From assembly GCA_039026595.1 (NCBI GenBank), contig JBCCMA010000008.1, positions 1-38,272 of the forward strand: 38,272 bases of DNA. The letters are read 5' to 3'. The position numbers and the translations under genes are program-made. Positions within the stretch are counted from its first letter, which is position 1. The number at the start of each line of letters is the position of its first letter. Shown here in pieces: positions 7,077-17,186 of the stretch. Below the pieces are notes generated by a model, which searched no databases, was not told where the DNA came from, and worked only from the letters and a program-made list of their open reading frames with translations. This DNA is from JBCCMA01 sp039026595. Its GTDB lineage: Bacteria > Pseudomonadota > Gammaproteobacteria > Steroidobacterales > JBCCMA01.

Positions 7077-8506
7077 GGCGTCGCAACCTTGGTTCTCAGG
7101 ATGTTCCGCTTTCTCTCCAGTGCGGTCGCAAGCTCTGGCAGTTCAAAATGCACTGCCAGTCGACTGGCCCGATCCAGCGCCGCCAACGCGCGGGACGGTT
7201 GGTCGAGCCGCTCGTAGACCGTCGCCATATCGCGCAGGTATACGGGCGTTTGCGCGTCGTCCCACTCAACAATGCGCTCGAACTGTTCGAGCGCTCCGGC
7301 GTAGTCACGTCGCTTGCGTTTCAGGTTAGCCAGACTGTGGCCGGCCTGTCGGTTGTCTGGATCCAGCGCCACCGCCGTGGCGTAATGCGCAAGGGCTGTG
7401 TCGCTGTCGCCGATCGCTTCGAGCGCGGCGCCGAGATAAACGTGCGCCAGCGCGTAGCGCTCGTCGACCTCAAGTGCGGTGCGGAACAGCGCGGCGGCAT
7501 CCCGATAGCGCTCGCGCGTGAGTTCCAGAACACCCATATTGACGTGCAGTTGCGCGGAGACATCGCCCCGTTCGACCGCGGTTTCGTAGCGTTGCGCTGC
7601 GCGTGCGTAGTCACCGAGGTTGCCATAGGCAACGATCAGGAAACTGTACGCAGGCACATGCCCGGGATCCTTGCGAAGCACGCTCTCAAAGAAGATCGCC
7701 GCGGCCTCGTTGTTGCCGCGACCCAGCAACGCCAGAGCACGGTTCATCTGTCCGCGCTTGCTTTTGTTCAGGAAAGACATCTTCTCAAGGACCGGGTCCG
7801 CGAGCGCAGGCTCCCGTTTTTTGTAGCGCTCAAAGTAGCGCAACTGCTCGTCCGCCTCACCGGTCCGTCCCTGCTTGCGATAAGCCGTTGCCAGCGCGTA
7901 ATGAGCCTTTCCGAATGGTCGACGGAGATCGGCGGCCTGTTCAAGCAGAGACGTCGCTTCAGGCACAGTCTCCGTCAGTCCAGCAAGGCCCAGTAAGGCC
8001 TGCGACGTACCGGGCTCAATATCAAGAATACGTTCGTACAGTGCGCGCGCCGCCTCGTTATCGCCCAGCTCGATCTTCAGAGCCGCCAGTCTGAGCAGCG
8101 CCGGCGCGTAATCGTCGCGTAATTCGTTGGCTTGCTCGAAAGCGTTCACGGCGCTTTCACGGTCGCCGAGTCTCGCAAGGACGATCGCGTGCAGGTAGGC
8201 CAGCTCGAAGTCGTCTTCGCTGAGCGCGCGGGCGCGCATGTAGCAGGCGGCTGCCCATTCGTCTTGTCCGTACGTGTGCAGGAGGCGGGCGAGGTTTCCG
8301 TTCCTCTCTGGGTTTTCCGGCTGTTTCAGGACGGCGGCTTCGGCGGACTGGATGTCGGTGGCTACGTCAGTATCGAAGCTGGCGAGCTTTAGGTCGGGCA
8401 GCTCTGGCAACGGGGCGTCAGAGCAGCCGCCTAAGCCAACCATCATGACGAGCAGCGCCATGCAAAGTGAGGGATTTCGGTTGGGGTTGTTGAACGCGGT
8501 GATCAC
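7073..8506 (-). CDS. TPR-repeat lipoprotein, partner of the ASPIC/FG-GAP protein
   Basis: About 477 residues from a GTG at 8506. I prefer this start because it gives a lipoprotein signal (two Arg/Asn-rich turns, a hydrophobic MALLVMMVGL stretch, then GGC) and because a TACAAT -10 lies ~37 bp upstream (8548-8543). The frame is open to an ATG at 8635, and an ATG at 8461 would give a shorter signal. The mature protein is almost entirely TPR units: repeated A-x-x-x-Y/F-x-A-L patterns, for example LARLGDRESAVNAFEQANELRDDYAPALLRLA. No enzymatic motif is visible. TPR proteins scaffold other proteins. Coupling to the following FG-GAP/ASPIC lipoprotein gene suggests a surface or periplasmic complex. 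Confidence 0.8.
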   Translation of the reverse strand: MITAFNNPNRNPSLCMALLVMMVGLGGCSDAPLPELPDLKLASFDTDVATDIQSAEAAVLKQPENPERNGNLARLLHTYGQDEWAAACYMRARALSEDDFELAYLHAIVLARLGDRESAVNAFEQANELRDDYAPALLRLAALKIELGDNEAARALYERILDIEPGTSQALLGLAGLTETVPEATSLLEQAADLRRPFGKAHYALATAYRKQGRTGEADEQLRYFERYKKREPALADPVLEKMSFLNKSKRGQMNRALALLGRGNNEAAAIFFESVLRKDPGHVPAYSFLIVAYGNLGDYARAAQRYETAVERGDVSAQLHVNMGVLELTRERYRDAAALFRTALEVDERYALAHVYLGAALEAIGDSDTALAHYATAVALDPDNRQAGHSLANLKRKRRDYAGALEQFERIVEWDDAQTPVYLRDMATVYERLDQPSRALAALDRASRLAVHFELPELATALERKRNILRTKVATP

Positions 8507-8861
8507 TATTGGCCGTCGTGTGCTGAATTCAGAACGCTCGGCATTGTATCGTCTGAGACTCGGCGTAGACACGTGCGTTACGTCAAGTAGCCGGTATGAG
8601 GCCTCACTCGCCGGACGGATCGCGTGGCTGGTCAACTAACACGTAAGTGTCGCGACGTTCTATTTCAAAGCGTTCGCCGACTGCAGGATTTTCTGGCTCG
8701 AGAAATCGAAACGTCGATCCGTGCCAACTGCGACACGCGAGCATGACGCGGACCGACCTTGAGCACGTTGAAAATGCAGCTTGGCCGTGCCTACTGGTAC
8801 GTGCAAATTCAGCAGTGGATTCCGAATGCATGAGAGACGAGAAAACGGTCATGTAAAAACA
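8507..8861. other. Intergenic stretch upstream of the TPR operon
   Basis: Mainly non-coding. It holds a TACAAT -10-like element (8548-8543, minus) for the TPR gene. A minus-strand frame (8604-8852, 82 residues) has a plausible-looking second half (FRFLEPENPAVGERFEIE) but a Ser/Arg-rich first half and AT-ending codons unlike the neighbours. I cannot support it as a gene; it may be a degraded fragment. Confidence 0.4.
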
Positions 8862-8891
8862 AAAGGCTTAGCTAAAACCAGCTAAGCCTTT
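8862..8891 (-). terminator. Rho-independent terminator of tRNA-Arg
   Basis: A perfect 12-bp stem, AAAGGCTTAGCT / AGCTAAGCCTTT, with a 6-nt loop. On the minus strand it is followed by TTTTGTTTTT. It lies 8 bp past the 3' end of the tRNA. Confidence 0.88.
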
Positions 8892-8899
8892 GCTCTAAA

Positions 8900-8976
8900 T
8901 GGCGCGCCCGGAAGGATTCGAACCTCCGACCGCCTGGTTCGTAGCCAGGTACTCTATCCAGCTGAGCTACGGGCGC
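8900..8976 (-). tRNA. tRNA-Arg (anticodon ACG)
   Basis: 77 nt with encoded CCA. The acceptor pairs GCGCCCG with CGGGCGC, the anticodon loop is CTACGAA with anticodon ACG (wobble A, normally read as inosine), and the T-loop is TTCGAAT. In E. coli the equivalent argV-type genes follow serV and csrA; here scoAB lies between. Confidence 0.96.
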
Positions 8977-9027
8977 GTTGTTTTGAGGGCGGGAGTATAG
9001 AAGGGTCGCCGGGAAATACCAAGCGGC

Positions 9028-9687
9028 TCAGGTCAGCGACATTTCCGGCACCGAAGCCGGGACAACCAGCTTGCCCGCCGTCTTGCTCTTGATCTCATCG
9101 ACCGCGACGCCCGGCGCGCGCTCGATCAGGTGGAACGCACCGTCGCGGATCTCCAGATACGCAAGGTCGGTGACCACGCGCTTGATGCAGGCGGCGCCGG
9201 TCAGCGGGAGCGTACATTGATCCAGCAACTTGGAGTTTCCGTGGCGATCGGCGTGCGTCATCGTCACGATGATGTTGTCCGCCCCGGCGACGAGGTCCAT
9301 CGCACCGCCCATACCCTTGATGAGCTTGCCGGGGATCATCCATGACGCGATGTTGCCGTGTACGTCCACTTCGAAAGCGCCCAGCACGGTGAGATCGACG
9401 TGTCCTCCGCGGATCATCTCGAAGGACTCGGCAGACGAAAAAAACGATGCACCCTTCACCGCGGTCACCGTTTGCTTACCGGCATTGATGGTGTCGGCGT
9501 CGATGGTGTCTTCGGTGGGGAACGGCCCCATGCCCAGCAGTCCGTTTTCCGACTGCAGCATGACTTCCATGCCGTCGGGCACGTAGTTCGACACCAGCGT
9601 CGGGATGCCGATGCCCAGATTTACGTAGTAGCCGTCGCGCAGTTCCTGCGCCACGCGCTGTGCGAGTTGTTCGCGGGTTAGTGCCAT
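9028..9687 (-). CDS. scoB: 3-oxoacid CoA-transferase subunit B
   Basis: 219 residues, normal for the beta subunit. It has the CoA-transferase family features VNLGIGIPTLVSNYVP near the start, the SENGLLG motif whose Glu forms the CoA thioester, and GGAMDLVAGADNIIVTMTH. With subunit A it moves CoA from succinyl-CoA to acetoacetate (or a similar oxoacid) in the cytoplasm, allowing growth on or turnover of ketone bodies and short-chain acids. It starts 1 bp after the stop of subunit A, so the two are one operon. The exact donor cannot be told from sequence; acetyl-CoA:acetoacetate transferase (AtoA type) is the alternative. Confidence 0.92.
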   Translation of the reverse strand: MALTREQLAQRVAQELRDGYYVNLGIGIPTLVSNYVPDGMEVMLQSENGLLGMGPFPTEDTIDADTINAGKQTVTAVKGASFFSSAESFEMIRGGHVDLTVLGAFEVDVHGNIASWMIPGKLIKGMGGAMDLVAGADNIIVTMTHADRHGNSKLLDQCTLPLTGAACIKRVVTDLAYLEIRDGAFHLIERAPGVAVDEIKSKTAGKLVVPASVPEMSLT

Positions 9688-9688
9688 A

Positions 9689-10396
9689 TCAACCCTCGCT
9701 TACCGTGCGGAATTCTATACGCTTTTCGAACGTGCTCTGGATGAGCCGGTCAACGTAAATGCCGGGGGTGTGAATGAAGTTCGGATCCAGTTCACCCGGC
9801 TCGACGATCTCCTCAACCTCCATCACGGTCACCTTGCCCGCTGCCGCGGCCATGGGATTGAAGTTGCGGGCGGTGTTGCGGTAAATCGCGTTGCCGTAGC
9901 GATCGGCTTTCCAGGCTTTCACAAGTGCAAAGTCGCCGCGGATGGCTTCTTCGAGGACGTAGTGGCGTCCATTGATCTCCCGCGTTTCCTTACCCTCGGC
10001 CACCTGCGTGCCGTAGCCTGTTGCGGTAAAGAACGCGGGGATGCCGGCACCGCCAGCGCGCATGCGCTCGGCGAGCGTGCCCTGCGGCACCAGGTCCACA
10101 TCGATGGTGCCGTCGAGAAACAGCTTTTCGAACAGCTTGTTTTCGCCAACATAAGAGCTGCGAACGTGACGTATTTGATCGTCCTCGAACAACACGCCGA
10201 GACCGAAGCCATCTATGCCGCAGTTGTTGGAGACCACTGAAAGGTCCTTGACGCCGAGCCGTTTGACCTCTGCAATGAGGTTTTCAGGGATACCGCACAG
10301 TCCGAAACCACCGCAGATCAGCGTCATGCCGTCTGACAGCCCGTCGAGTGCGGACGCCACATCAGGCACCACTTTATCGAATCCGGACATGGTCAC
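9689..10396 (-). CDS. scoA: 3-oxoacid CoA-transferase subunit A
   Basis: 235 residues. Typical alpha-subunit features are DGMTLICGGFGLCGIPENLI near the N-terminus, NNCGIDGFGLGVL, then GTLAERMRAGGAGIPAFFTATGYGT and ALVKAWKADRYGNAIYRNTARNFNP. It is the first gene of the scoAB operon, and the start could equally be the ATG two codons later (10390). The pair sits between tRNA-Ser(GCT) and tRNA-Arg(ACG), which are adjacent in E. coli, so it looks like an insertion into that conserved block. Confidence 0.92.
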   Translation of the reverse strand: MTMSGFDKVVPDVASALDGLSDGMTLICGGFGLCGIPENLIAEVKRLGVKDLSVVSNNCGIDGFGLGVLFEDDQIRHVRSSYVGENKLFEKLFLDGTIDVDLVPQGTLAERMRAGGAGIPAFFTATGYGTQVAEGKETREINGRHYVLEEAIRGDFALVKAWKADRYGNAIYRNTARNFNPMAAAAGKVTVMEVEEIVEPGELDPNFIHTPGIYVDRLIQSTFEKRIEFRTVSEG

Positions 10397-10460
10397 CTCG
10401 AATACGGGCCGGTCCGGCCCGGTCTGCCCAAGAAGGGCGCTCGCGCGGTGCGGCCGATGG

Positions 10461-10554
<94 letters not shown>

Positions 10555-10610
10555 GCAGGGAACCGCACCTTTGCGCGGGACGCCGATGATACTGACGTGC
10601 TTTGGACAGG

Positions 10611-10640
10611 TAAAGAAAAAGGCCCCGTTTTGGGGCCTTT
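10611..10640 (-). terminator. Rho-independent terminator of csrA
   Basis: A 9-bp stem, AAAGGCCCC / GGGGCCTTT, with loop GTTTT. On the minus strand it is followed by TTTTTCTTTA. It is placed 45 bp past the csrA stop. Confidence 0.88.
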
Positions 10641-10684
10641 CGCGTTTGTATGCCGGTCGAATGGAAATCGTGAGGTCGTCGCCG

Positions 10685-10870
10685 CTATCCAGTGGATGCG
10701 GTGCTTTCCTCTTTCTTGATCCGTTCGTAGATCTCTTCGCGGTGCACGGCGATATTTTTTGGCGCATTCACGCCGATCCGCACCTGATTTCCCTTGACCC
10801 CGAGAACCGTAACGGTGACGTCGTCACCAATCATGACGGTCTCGCCGACCCGCCTGGTCAATATCAGCAT
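10685..10870 (-). CDS. csrA: Carbon storage regulator CsrA
   Basis: 61 residues, the usual size. It begins MLILTRRVGETVMIGDDV and contains the conserved GVNAPKNIAVHREEIYERI, including the RNA-contacting LTRR and VHREEI parts. It is a homodimeric RNA-binding protein that recognises GGA motifs near ribosome binding sites and controls carbon metabolism, motility and biofilm. GAGGAG and GAAGG lie just upstream of the start. It sits downstream of alaS and upstream of tRNA-Ser(GCT), the standard gammaproteobacterial arrangement, and is followed by its own terminator. Confidence 0.97.
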   Translation of the reverse strand: MLILTRRVGETVMIGDDVTVTVLGVKGNQVRIGVNAPKNIAVHREEIYERIKKEESTASTG

Positions 10871-11224
10871 CCTTCAGACTCCTCAATCACGTTGACGCGG
10901 TGCAACCGGTGCTCGTCTACCCAGAGAACGCCGCCGCGCCTAATTTTTTTAGTTTCAACCGGGTTGTAGCAGACCCGGGGCACAGCGCCGAAGCTGACTG
11001 CGCATGCAAGTCTACTTTACTCGCCAAACTGTTAGGAAAACGGGTTGTGCGTCCCAAAAACGCAAAGCCCTAGTACGCTGAATTCGTTGTATTTTTGGCA
11101 ACTCACCCGAATACGTAAACCGGAATGAGACGGGTTTGCGCGCAAAACCCGTCGCACACTTGTACCACAAGCTGTCAGCAAACTGTCATAAAACAATGCA
11201 ATACTTGGGTTCGCAGGCGTTCTG
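10871..11224. other. alaS-csrA intergenic region
   Basis: 354 bp without a gene. It holds the csrA leader with its Shine-Dalgarno. At 11129-11153 there is a 9-bp inverted repeat (GACGGGTTT / AAACCCGTC, 7-nt loop) lacking a T-tract, which may end alaS transcription or form part of a long csrA leader. An A/T-rich stretch near 10940 could contain a csrA promoter, but I see no clear -35/-10 pair. Confidence 0.45.
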
Positions 11225-13816
11225 TTAACAAGAATTCACGATTGTGTACACCGCCTCCAGCGCGCCCGGGAGCGCCGCGGCGTCTGTTCCGCCCGCCTGC
11301 GCCATATCCGCACGACCGCCTCCGCGTCCGCCGACCTTCTCAGCCACCTGCCGAATCAGATCACCGGCCTTGACGCGATCCGTCACTGAATCACTGACGC
11401 CGGCCACCAGCCGGACCTTACCGTCGTCGACCGCCCCCAGAACGATGACCGCATCCCCGAGCTTGTGTTTGAGCTGGTCCACGGCGGTCCGCAGCGCCCC
11501 GGCATCCGCGCCGTCCAACTGGGCCGCCACGACGTTCAGGCCGTTGATATCGCGCGCCTGCGCAAACAGATCACCGCTGCGGTTGCCCATCAACTGTTGC
11601 TTGAGCTGCACCACCTCTTTTTCCGCTGCGCGCAAGCGCTCAAGCGTGGCGCCCACTTTCTCGACGACGTCGTCGCGACCCGCTTTGAGCCGCGTAGCGA
11701 TGTCGCCCAGTGCACCCTCGGTATCCCTGACGCGCACGAGCGCGTGATCGCCCGTCACCGCTTCGACCCGTCTGACACCAGAGGCAATCCCGGTCTCCTG
11801 AACCACCTTTAAAAGGCCGATATCGCCGGCGCGTGTCACATGCGTTCCACCGCACAGCTCGACCGAGAACTCGCCTAGCGACACCACGCGGACTTCGTCG
11901 CCGTATTTCTCTCCGAACAGCGCCATGGCACCCGCGGCGATGGCGTCGTCGTAGCTCATCGTTCGGGTGACCACCGCCACATTGGCGCGAATTTCCTCGT
12001 TTACGCGTTGCTCAATCTGATCCAGTTCCGCCTGGGTCACCGGCTCGTAGTGCGAGAAATCAAACCGGAGTCGATCGGGTGCGACAAGCGAGCCTTTTTG
12101 CGCGACATGGTCACCCAGCACTTCCCGCAGTGCGGCGTGAAGCAAATGCGTGCCGCTGTGGTTGAGTTCGATCTCACGGCGTCGCGTGCCTTCCACCGTC
12201 AGGGTCACCGCATCGCCAACGTTGAGCGTCCCCGACTCGAGCTTTCCGATATGCGCAAACGCATCCGACGCCTTGCGCGTATCGCCCACAGCGAAATGGC
12301 CCGAGGCGGATGCGAGTTCCCCCGTATCGCCGACCTGCCCACCCATTTCAGCGTAGAACGGGGTCCGATCCGTGATTACCGTACCGCTTTGGCCCGCAGC
12401 CAGCGCTTCGACGGATTCGCCGTCCACATGGATTTCTGTGATGACCGCTTTGTCCGTGAGTTGGTCGTAGCCGGTAAACAACGTGCGCGTATCGGTGTTC
12501 AGTCGACCACTGTCATCAACGCCGAATTTACTGGCGGCCTGCGACTGCTCACGCTGGCGAGCCAGCGCCTCGTCAAAGCCCGCCTCGTCGATCCCAACGC
12601 TGCGTTCGCGCGCGATGTCGGCGGTGAGATCCAGCGGAAACCCGTACGTGTCCGACAGCTTGAAAAGAACATCGCCCGGGATAACGCCGGTTTTGAGGTT
12701 GGTCAGCACGTCCTCAAGCAGGGCCATGCCCTGCGAAAGAGTCTGTGCGAACCGTTCTTCTTCCTGACGCAGCACGCGCTCCACATGGGCACGCTGTGCG
12801 GTAAGTTCAGGGTAGGCGTCACCCATCGCTGTCTCCAGCGCCGCCACCAGACGCCAGAAAAACGGCTCGCTCACACCCAGCTTGTAGCCGTGTCGGACTG
12901 CGCGTCGAATGATCCGCCGAAGCACATAGCCCCGACCTTCGCGTGACGGCAGCACACCGTCGATAATGAGGAAACTGCACGCCCGAATGTGGTCAGCAAT
13001 TACGCGCAGCGAAGCGCTGTTGCGATCCTCGGCGTTGGTCACATCAATCACCGCACCGATCAGTGCTTTAAACAGATCGGTGTCGTAGTTGCTGTGTACG
13101 CCCTGCAATACCGCCGCCATGCGTTCGAGCCCCATACCCGTGTCGACGGACGGACGCGGCAACGGCGACAAACTGCCGTCGGTCGCACGATCGAACTGCA
13201 TAAAGACGAGGTTCCAGACTTCGGTGTAGCGGTCACCGTCGTCGTCCGGCGATCCGGGCGGACCGCCGGCCACGTCCGGCCCGTGGTCATAGAACACTTC
13301 GCTGCACGGACCGCACGGACCGGTGTCCCCCATGGACCAGAAGTTGTCCTTCTCGCCCATGCGCGAAAAGCGCGTCGGATCGACTCCGACCTTCTTGATC
13401 CAGATGTCCGCCGCTTCATCGTCGTCTTCATACACTGTGACCCAGAGCCGCTCCGGCGGAAGCTTAAGAACCTCGGTCAGAAAGGACCACGCATAGCGGA
13501 TCGCGTCTTCCTTGAAGTAGTCCCCGAAACTGAAGTTGCCGAGCATCTCGAAAAAGGTGTGGTGGCGCGCCGTGTAGCCCACGTTTTCCAGATCGTTGTG
13601 TTTGCCGCCGGCGCGCACACAACGCTGCGATGTGGTGGCACGCGAATAATCGCGCACATCGTCACCCAGAAAGACGTCCTTGAACTGGACCATGCCGGCG
13701 TTTGTAAACAGCAACGTTGGGTCGTTGCCGGGCACGAGCGGGCTACTGGGCAGCACCTTGTGCTCACGGTCAGCAAAAAACTGGAGAAACGCATCGCGCA
13801 GTTCAGCGGTATTCAT
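11225..13816 (-). CDS. alaS: Alanine-tRNA ligase
   Basis: 863 residues, close to the usual 870-880. The class II catalytic part begins LRDAFLQFFADREHKVLPSSPLVP and includes CVRAGGKHNDLENVG. The editing domain has HSGTHLLHAAL and CGGTHV, which hold the zinc that clears mischarged Ser/Gly. The C-terminal C-Ala domain has the Gly-rich GGRGGGRADMAQAGG. It charges tRNA-Ala in the cytoplasm. It lies between recX and csrA in the same orientation, as in E. coli. Confidence 0.97.
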   Translation of the reverse strand: MNTAELRDAFLQFFADREHKVLPSSPLVPGNDPTLLFTNAGMVQFKDVFLGDDVRDYSRATTSQRCVRAGGKHNDLENVGYTARHHTFFEMLGNFSFGDYFKEDAIRYAWSFLTEVLKLPPERLWVTVYEDDDEAADIWIKKVGVDPTRFSRMGEKDNFWSMGDTGPCGPCSEVFYDHGPDVAGGPPGSPDDDGDRYTEVWNLVFMQFDRATDGSLSPLPRPSVDTGMGLERMAAVLQGVHSNYDTDLFKALIGAVIDVTNAEDRNSASLRVIADHIRACSFLIIDGVLPSREGRGYVLRRIIRRAVRHGYKLGVSEPFFWRLVAALETAMGDAYPELTAQRAHVERVLRQEEERFAQTLSQGMALLEDVLTNLKTGVIPGDVLFKLSDTYGFPLDLTADIARERSVGIDEAGFDEALARQREQSQAASKFGVDDSGRLNTDTRTLFTGYDQLTDKAVITEIHVDGESVEALAAGQSGTVITDRTPFYAEMGGQVGDTGELASASGHFAVGDTRKASDAFAHIGKLESGTLNVGDAVTLTVEGTRRREIELNHSGTHLLHAALREVLGDHVAQKGSLVAPDRLRFDFSHYEPVTQAELDQIEQRVNEEIRANVAVVTRTMSYDDAIAAGAMALFGEKYGDEVRVVSLGEFSVELCGGTHVTRAGDIGLLKVVQETGIASGVRRVEAVTGDHALVRVRDTEGALGDIATRLKAGRDDVVEKVGATLERLRAAEKEVVQLKQQLMGNRSGDLFAQARDINGLNVVAAQLDGADAGALRTAVDQLKHKLGDAVIVLGAVDDGKVRLVAGVSDSVTDRVKAGDLIRQVAEKVGGRGGGRADMAQAGGTDAAALPGALEAVYTIVNSC

Positions 13817-13840
13817 GGCAGAGGTCCGGTGGAGATGAAA

Positions 13841-14248
13841 TCAGGCGTCAAGTGCCCGGTGTGCGATTTCCGCCGAGAATCCTCGTTGCAACAAAAACCG
13901 CATCTGCCGGGCGTGCTCCCGAGCATCGTCGGCCGGCGCGGCGCCGAACCGTTTTTCTCTGGCCGACACCGCCTGCGCCAACCAATCCACATCGGCGGCC
14001 AACAGCGCGGCGTCGATGATGCTCGAAGCAATGCCGGACTGTTTCAGACCATGGCGAATGTGTAAAGGACCTTTGCCCTGCCCGATACGAGCAGAGACAA
14101 CACTTTCCGCATAGCGCTCATCACACTGGAGACCCTCGTCAGCCAGAACACCGACTGCGTCGATCGCGCAGTCGTCGTCGAAACCCTTGCGGGTCAGCTT
14201 CTGAACAAGTTCCTGTGCGCCGTGCTCGCGTCGCGCGAGCAGGTCCAT
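13841..14248 (-). CDS. recX: RecX, RecA regulator
   Basis: 135 residues, slightly short for the family. It starts MDLLARREHGAQELVQKLTRKGF, the conserved RecX opening, followed by helical repeats (ADEGLQCDERYAESVVSARIGQGKGPLHI). RecX caps or disrupts RecA filaments. I checked upstream codons in this frame back to the stop at 14339-14341: there is no ATG, GTG or TTG, so ATG 14248 is the first normal start even though a few conserved N-terminal residues may be lost. It lies 43 bp downstream of recA and probably shares its transcript. Confidence 0.9.
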   Translation of the reverse strand: MDLLARREHGAQELVQKLTRKGFDDDCAIDAVGVLADEGLQCDERYAESVVSARIGQGKGPLHIRHGLKQSGIASSIIDAALLAADVDWLAQAVSAREKRFGAAPADDAREHARQMRFLLQRGFSAEIAHRALDA

Positions 14249-14291
14249 GGCGGACCGACGTGCTTCGGCGCGGTCGTCCGGCGCGTCCGGA

Positions 14292-15332
<1,041 letters not shown>

Positions 15333-15365
15333 GAAAAGTCACCTGATCAGCGTGGCTCAAAACTA

Positions 15366-15381
15366 CTGTATGGATAATCAT
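15366..15381. promoter_or_regulatory. Possible LexA (SOS) box of recA
   Basis: CTGTATGGATAATCAT matches 11 of 16 positions of the remembered E. coli SOS consensus CTGTATATATATACAG. One half-site (CTGTAT) is perfect and the other is degenerate. It lies 34 bp upstream of the recA ATG, where an SOS box is expected. The match is moderate, so this is tentative. Confidence 0.4.
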
Positions 15382-15461
15382 AGTATTGCACAGAATACGT
15401 TCGGGGGCAGCTCAATATTTGAGCAACACACCGACTAATCCGGCTCGCGACCGGGCCCGCG

Positions 15462-15484
15462 CTCGCCCATGCTGAATGGGCGAG
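15462..15484. terminator. Hairpin between pncC and recA
   Basis: A perfect 9-bp inverted repeat, CTCGCCCAT / ATGGGCGAG, with loop GCTGA, lies just past the pncC stop. The minus-strand continuation is GC-rich without a T-tract, so it may only attenuate transcription into recA. Confidence 0.35.
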
Positions 15485-15490
15485 TTGTGC

Positions 15491-16003
15491 TCAAGACGCC
15501 AACGACCGGAGCGCGCCGTAGAGCGCTTCGGCTACGCTGGCGCGGCGAACCGCCTCGCGGTCACCGGGGAACTGGAATTCGGTCTGTCGCGCGCCGCCGC
15601 CAATGTGCTGCCAGCCAATCCAGACGGTGCCCACGGGCTTGCCGGGCCGCGCTCCCCCCGGCCCGGCGATGCCCGAAACCGCTACGGCGACTTGGCTGCC
15701 CGAATGCGCGAGGGCGCCAGCCGCCATTGCCTTGACGACCTGCGCGCTGACGGCGCCGTGCGTCTCGATCACCCGACGCGCCACGGCAAGCCGCGATATC
15801 TTGGCCTCGTCGGAATAGGTAATGAAGCCATCGCTGAACACGGCGGATGACCCAGGCAGGTCGGTGAGCACCTTGGCAATCCAGCCGCCGGTGCACGACT
15901 CGGCGGTCGCGATTCGCTCGGCGCGGGTGCGCAACGCGTCGCTGACCTGCCGCGCCAGCTTCTGGAGCGCCGCGTCCGAGTGTTCGAGCGGATTCGCCTC
16001 CAT
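15491..16003 (-). CDS. pncC: Nicotinamide-nucleotide amidohydrolase (CinA C-terminal type)
   Basis: 170 residues from the ATG at 16003. A GTG one codon earlier is also possible. The ATG overlaps the stop of the upstream glycosyltransferase gene as TGATG. It is a stand-alone CinA C-terminal domain with the catalytic-Ser region TAESCTGGWIA, the SDGFITYSDEAK segment and the GIAGPGGARPGKPVGTVW loop. It hydrolyses NMN to nicotinic acid mononucleotide plus ammonia, salvaging the product of NAD-dependent DNA ligase. It is encoded directly upstream of recA, the usual place. Confidence 0.93.
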   Translation of the reverse strand: MEANPLEHSDAALQKLARQVSDALRTRAERIATAESCTGGWIAKVLTDLPGSSAVFSDGFITYSDEAKISRLAVARRVIETHGAVSAQVVKAMAAGALAHSGSQVAVAVSGIAGPGGARPGKPVGTVWIGWQHIGGGARQTEFQFPGDREAVRRASVAEALYGALRSLAS

Positions 16004-17094
16004 CACTGACCCTGAACGCCGAGCAACCGCTGGTAGATCGCCAGATTGCCGCGCGTCATCGCATCGATGGAAAACCGCTTGCGGACATGCTCGCGCGCCG
16101 CCGTCGCCCGCGCCTCGCGCAAATCCGGGTGCGCCAGAGCCTCAAGAATTGCCTCTGCGAGGTCCTCCGCACGATCCGGTGGCACCAGCCAACCGGTCTC
16201 CCCGGGCCGCACGATTTCGGGTATCCCGCCGGCGTCCGCCGCCACGATCGCCACACCGGCCGCCGCCGCTTGCAACAAAGCCACGCCGAGGCCCTCGCGG
16301 CGCGCCGGGTGACCCACGAGGTCCAGCGCGCCCAGCCAGCGCGGCAGGTCATCGCGGTAACCGGCGAAGGTCACGTGCTGCGCCAAACCCTCGGACTCCA
16401 CGCGCTTCTGAACCACCTCCTGCTGCGGACCCTTGCCGAACAGCAGCACGTGGACCTCGGGCAGAGGATCGACCAGACGACGGAGCGCATCGATCAGCGT
16501 GTCGTGCCCTTTGCGCGGAATAAACTGGGCGGCCATGCCCACCAGCTTCTGCGATTCAAGCAGCGAAAACTCGGCGCACAGCTCGCTGCGCGTGGCCGGC
16601 GTCGCCCACTCCGTCATATCCACGGCGCTGGGGACGCAGGTGAGCCGATCCTGCGTGACGCCCTGTTCACTCAAGACCCTCGCAATGGCCTCGGAAATAG
16701 TAATCACGTGATCGTACAGCCGGTATTTCAGCGCCAGCGCCACTGCGGATTCGGGGTTATCAACGCGACGCGACAGGACCACGCGGGTCCGCGTTGCGAT
16801 GGCCGCGAGCGCACCGAGCGTATCGGCGCCGCGGCGCGAATGAAGATGCACGATGTCGGGCGACTCGGAACGAATCAGGCGCCGCACACGCGGCACACCG
16901 GCCAGATCGAGATCGCCGCCCCACGGCAGCGCGCAGACGCGGGCCACATCACCGGCGGCGGATTCAATCGCGCTGCCCTCGGGGCAGACCAACACGCTGT
17001 CGACCCCGTGTTCCTTGAGTCCGCGCAACAGGTACAACACCTGTCGGGCGCCCCCGTACAAATGCCGCCCGGTCTCGATATGCATGACCTTCAT
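16003..17094 (-). CDS. GT4-family glycosyltransferase
   Basis: 363 residues from ATG 17094 (MKVMHIETGRHLYGGARQVLYLLRGL). The open frame extends further upstream but there it is only antisense to mutS. The N-terminal Rossmann half has the Gly-Gly sugar-acceptor loop. The C-terminal half has the donor site EGLGVALLQAAAAGVAIVAADAGGIPEIV...GWLVPPDRAEDLAEAI, typical of GT4 retaining enzymes. Sugar and acceptor are unknown; cell-surface polysaccharide or LPS core is usual for this family. It is divergent from mutS (92-bp gap) and its stop overlaps the start of pncC, so it may be transcribed with pncC. Confidence 0.88.
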   Translation of the reverse strand: MKVMHIETGRHLYGGARQVLYLLRGLKEHGVDSVLVCPEGSAIESAAGDVARVCALPWGGDLDLAGVPRVRRLIRSESPDIVHLHSRRGADTLGALAAIATRTRVVLSRRVDNPESAVALALKYRLYDHVITISEAIARVLSEQGVTQDRLTCVPSAVDMTEWATPATRSELCAEFSLLESQKLVGMAAQFIPRKGHDTLIDALRRLVDPLPEVHVLLFGKGPQQEVVQKRVESEGLAQHVTFAGYRDDLPRWLGALDLVGHPARREGLGVALLQAAAAGVAIVAADAGGIPEIVRPGETGWLVPPDRAEDLAEAILEALAHPDLREARATAAREHVRKRFSIDAMTRGNLAIYQRLLGVQGQ

Positions 17095-17186
17095 CTGCGC
17101 CAGTATCGCAGAGGTGCTCGCCTGCTGCGCGTTGCCCCCGCGCCCCCAAGGACAAGCCGCGGCAAACCCCGTATTCTTGCGCGGCC

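Noticed and set aside
8604..8852. Small minus-strand gene upstream of the TPR operon
   Set aside because: Half the product is low-complexity Ser/Arg and codon choice is unlike the neighbours; no ribosome binding site or family was recognised.
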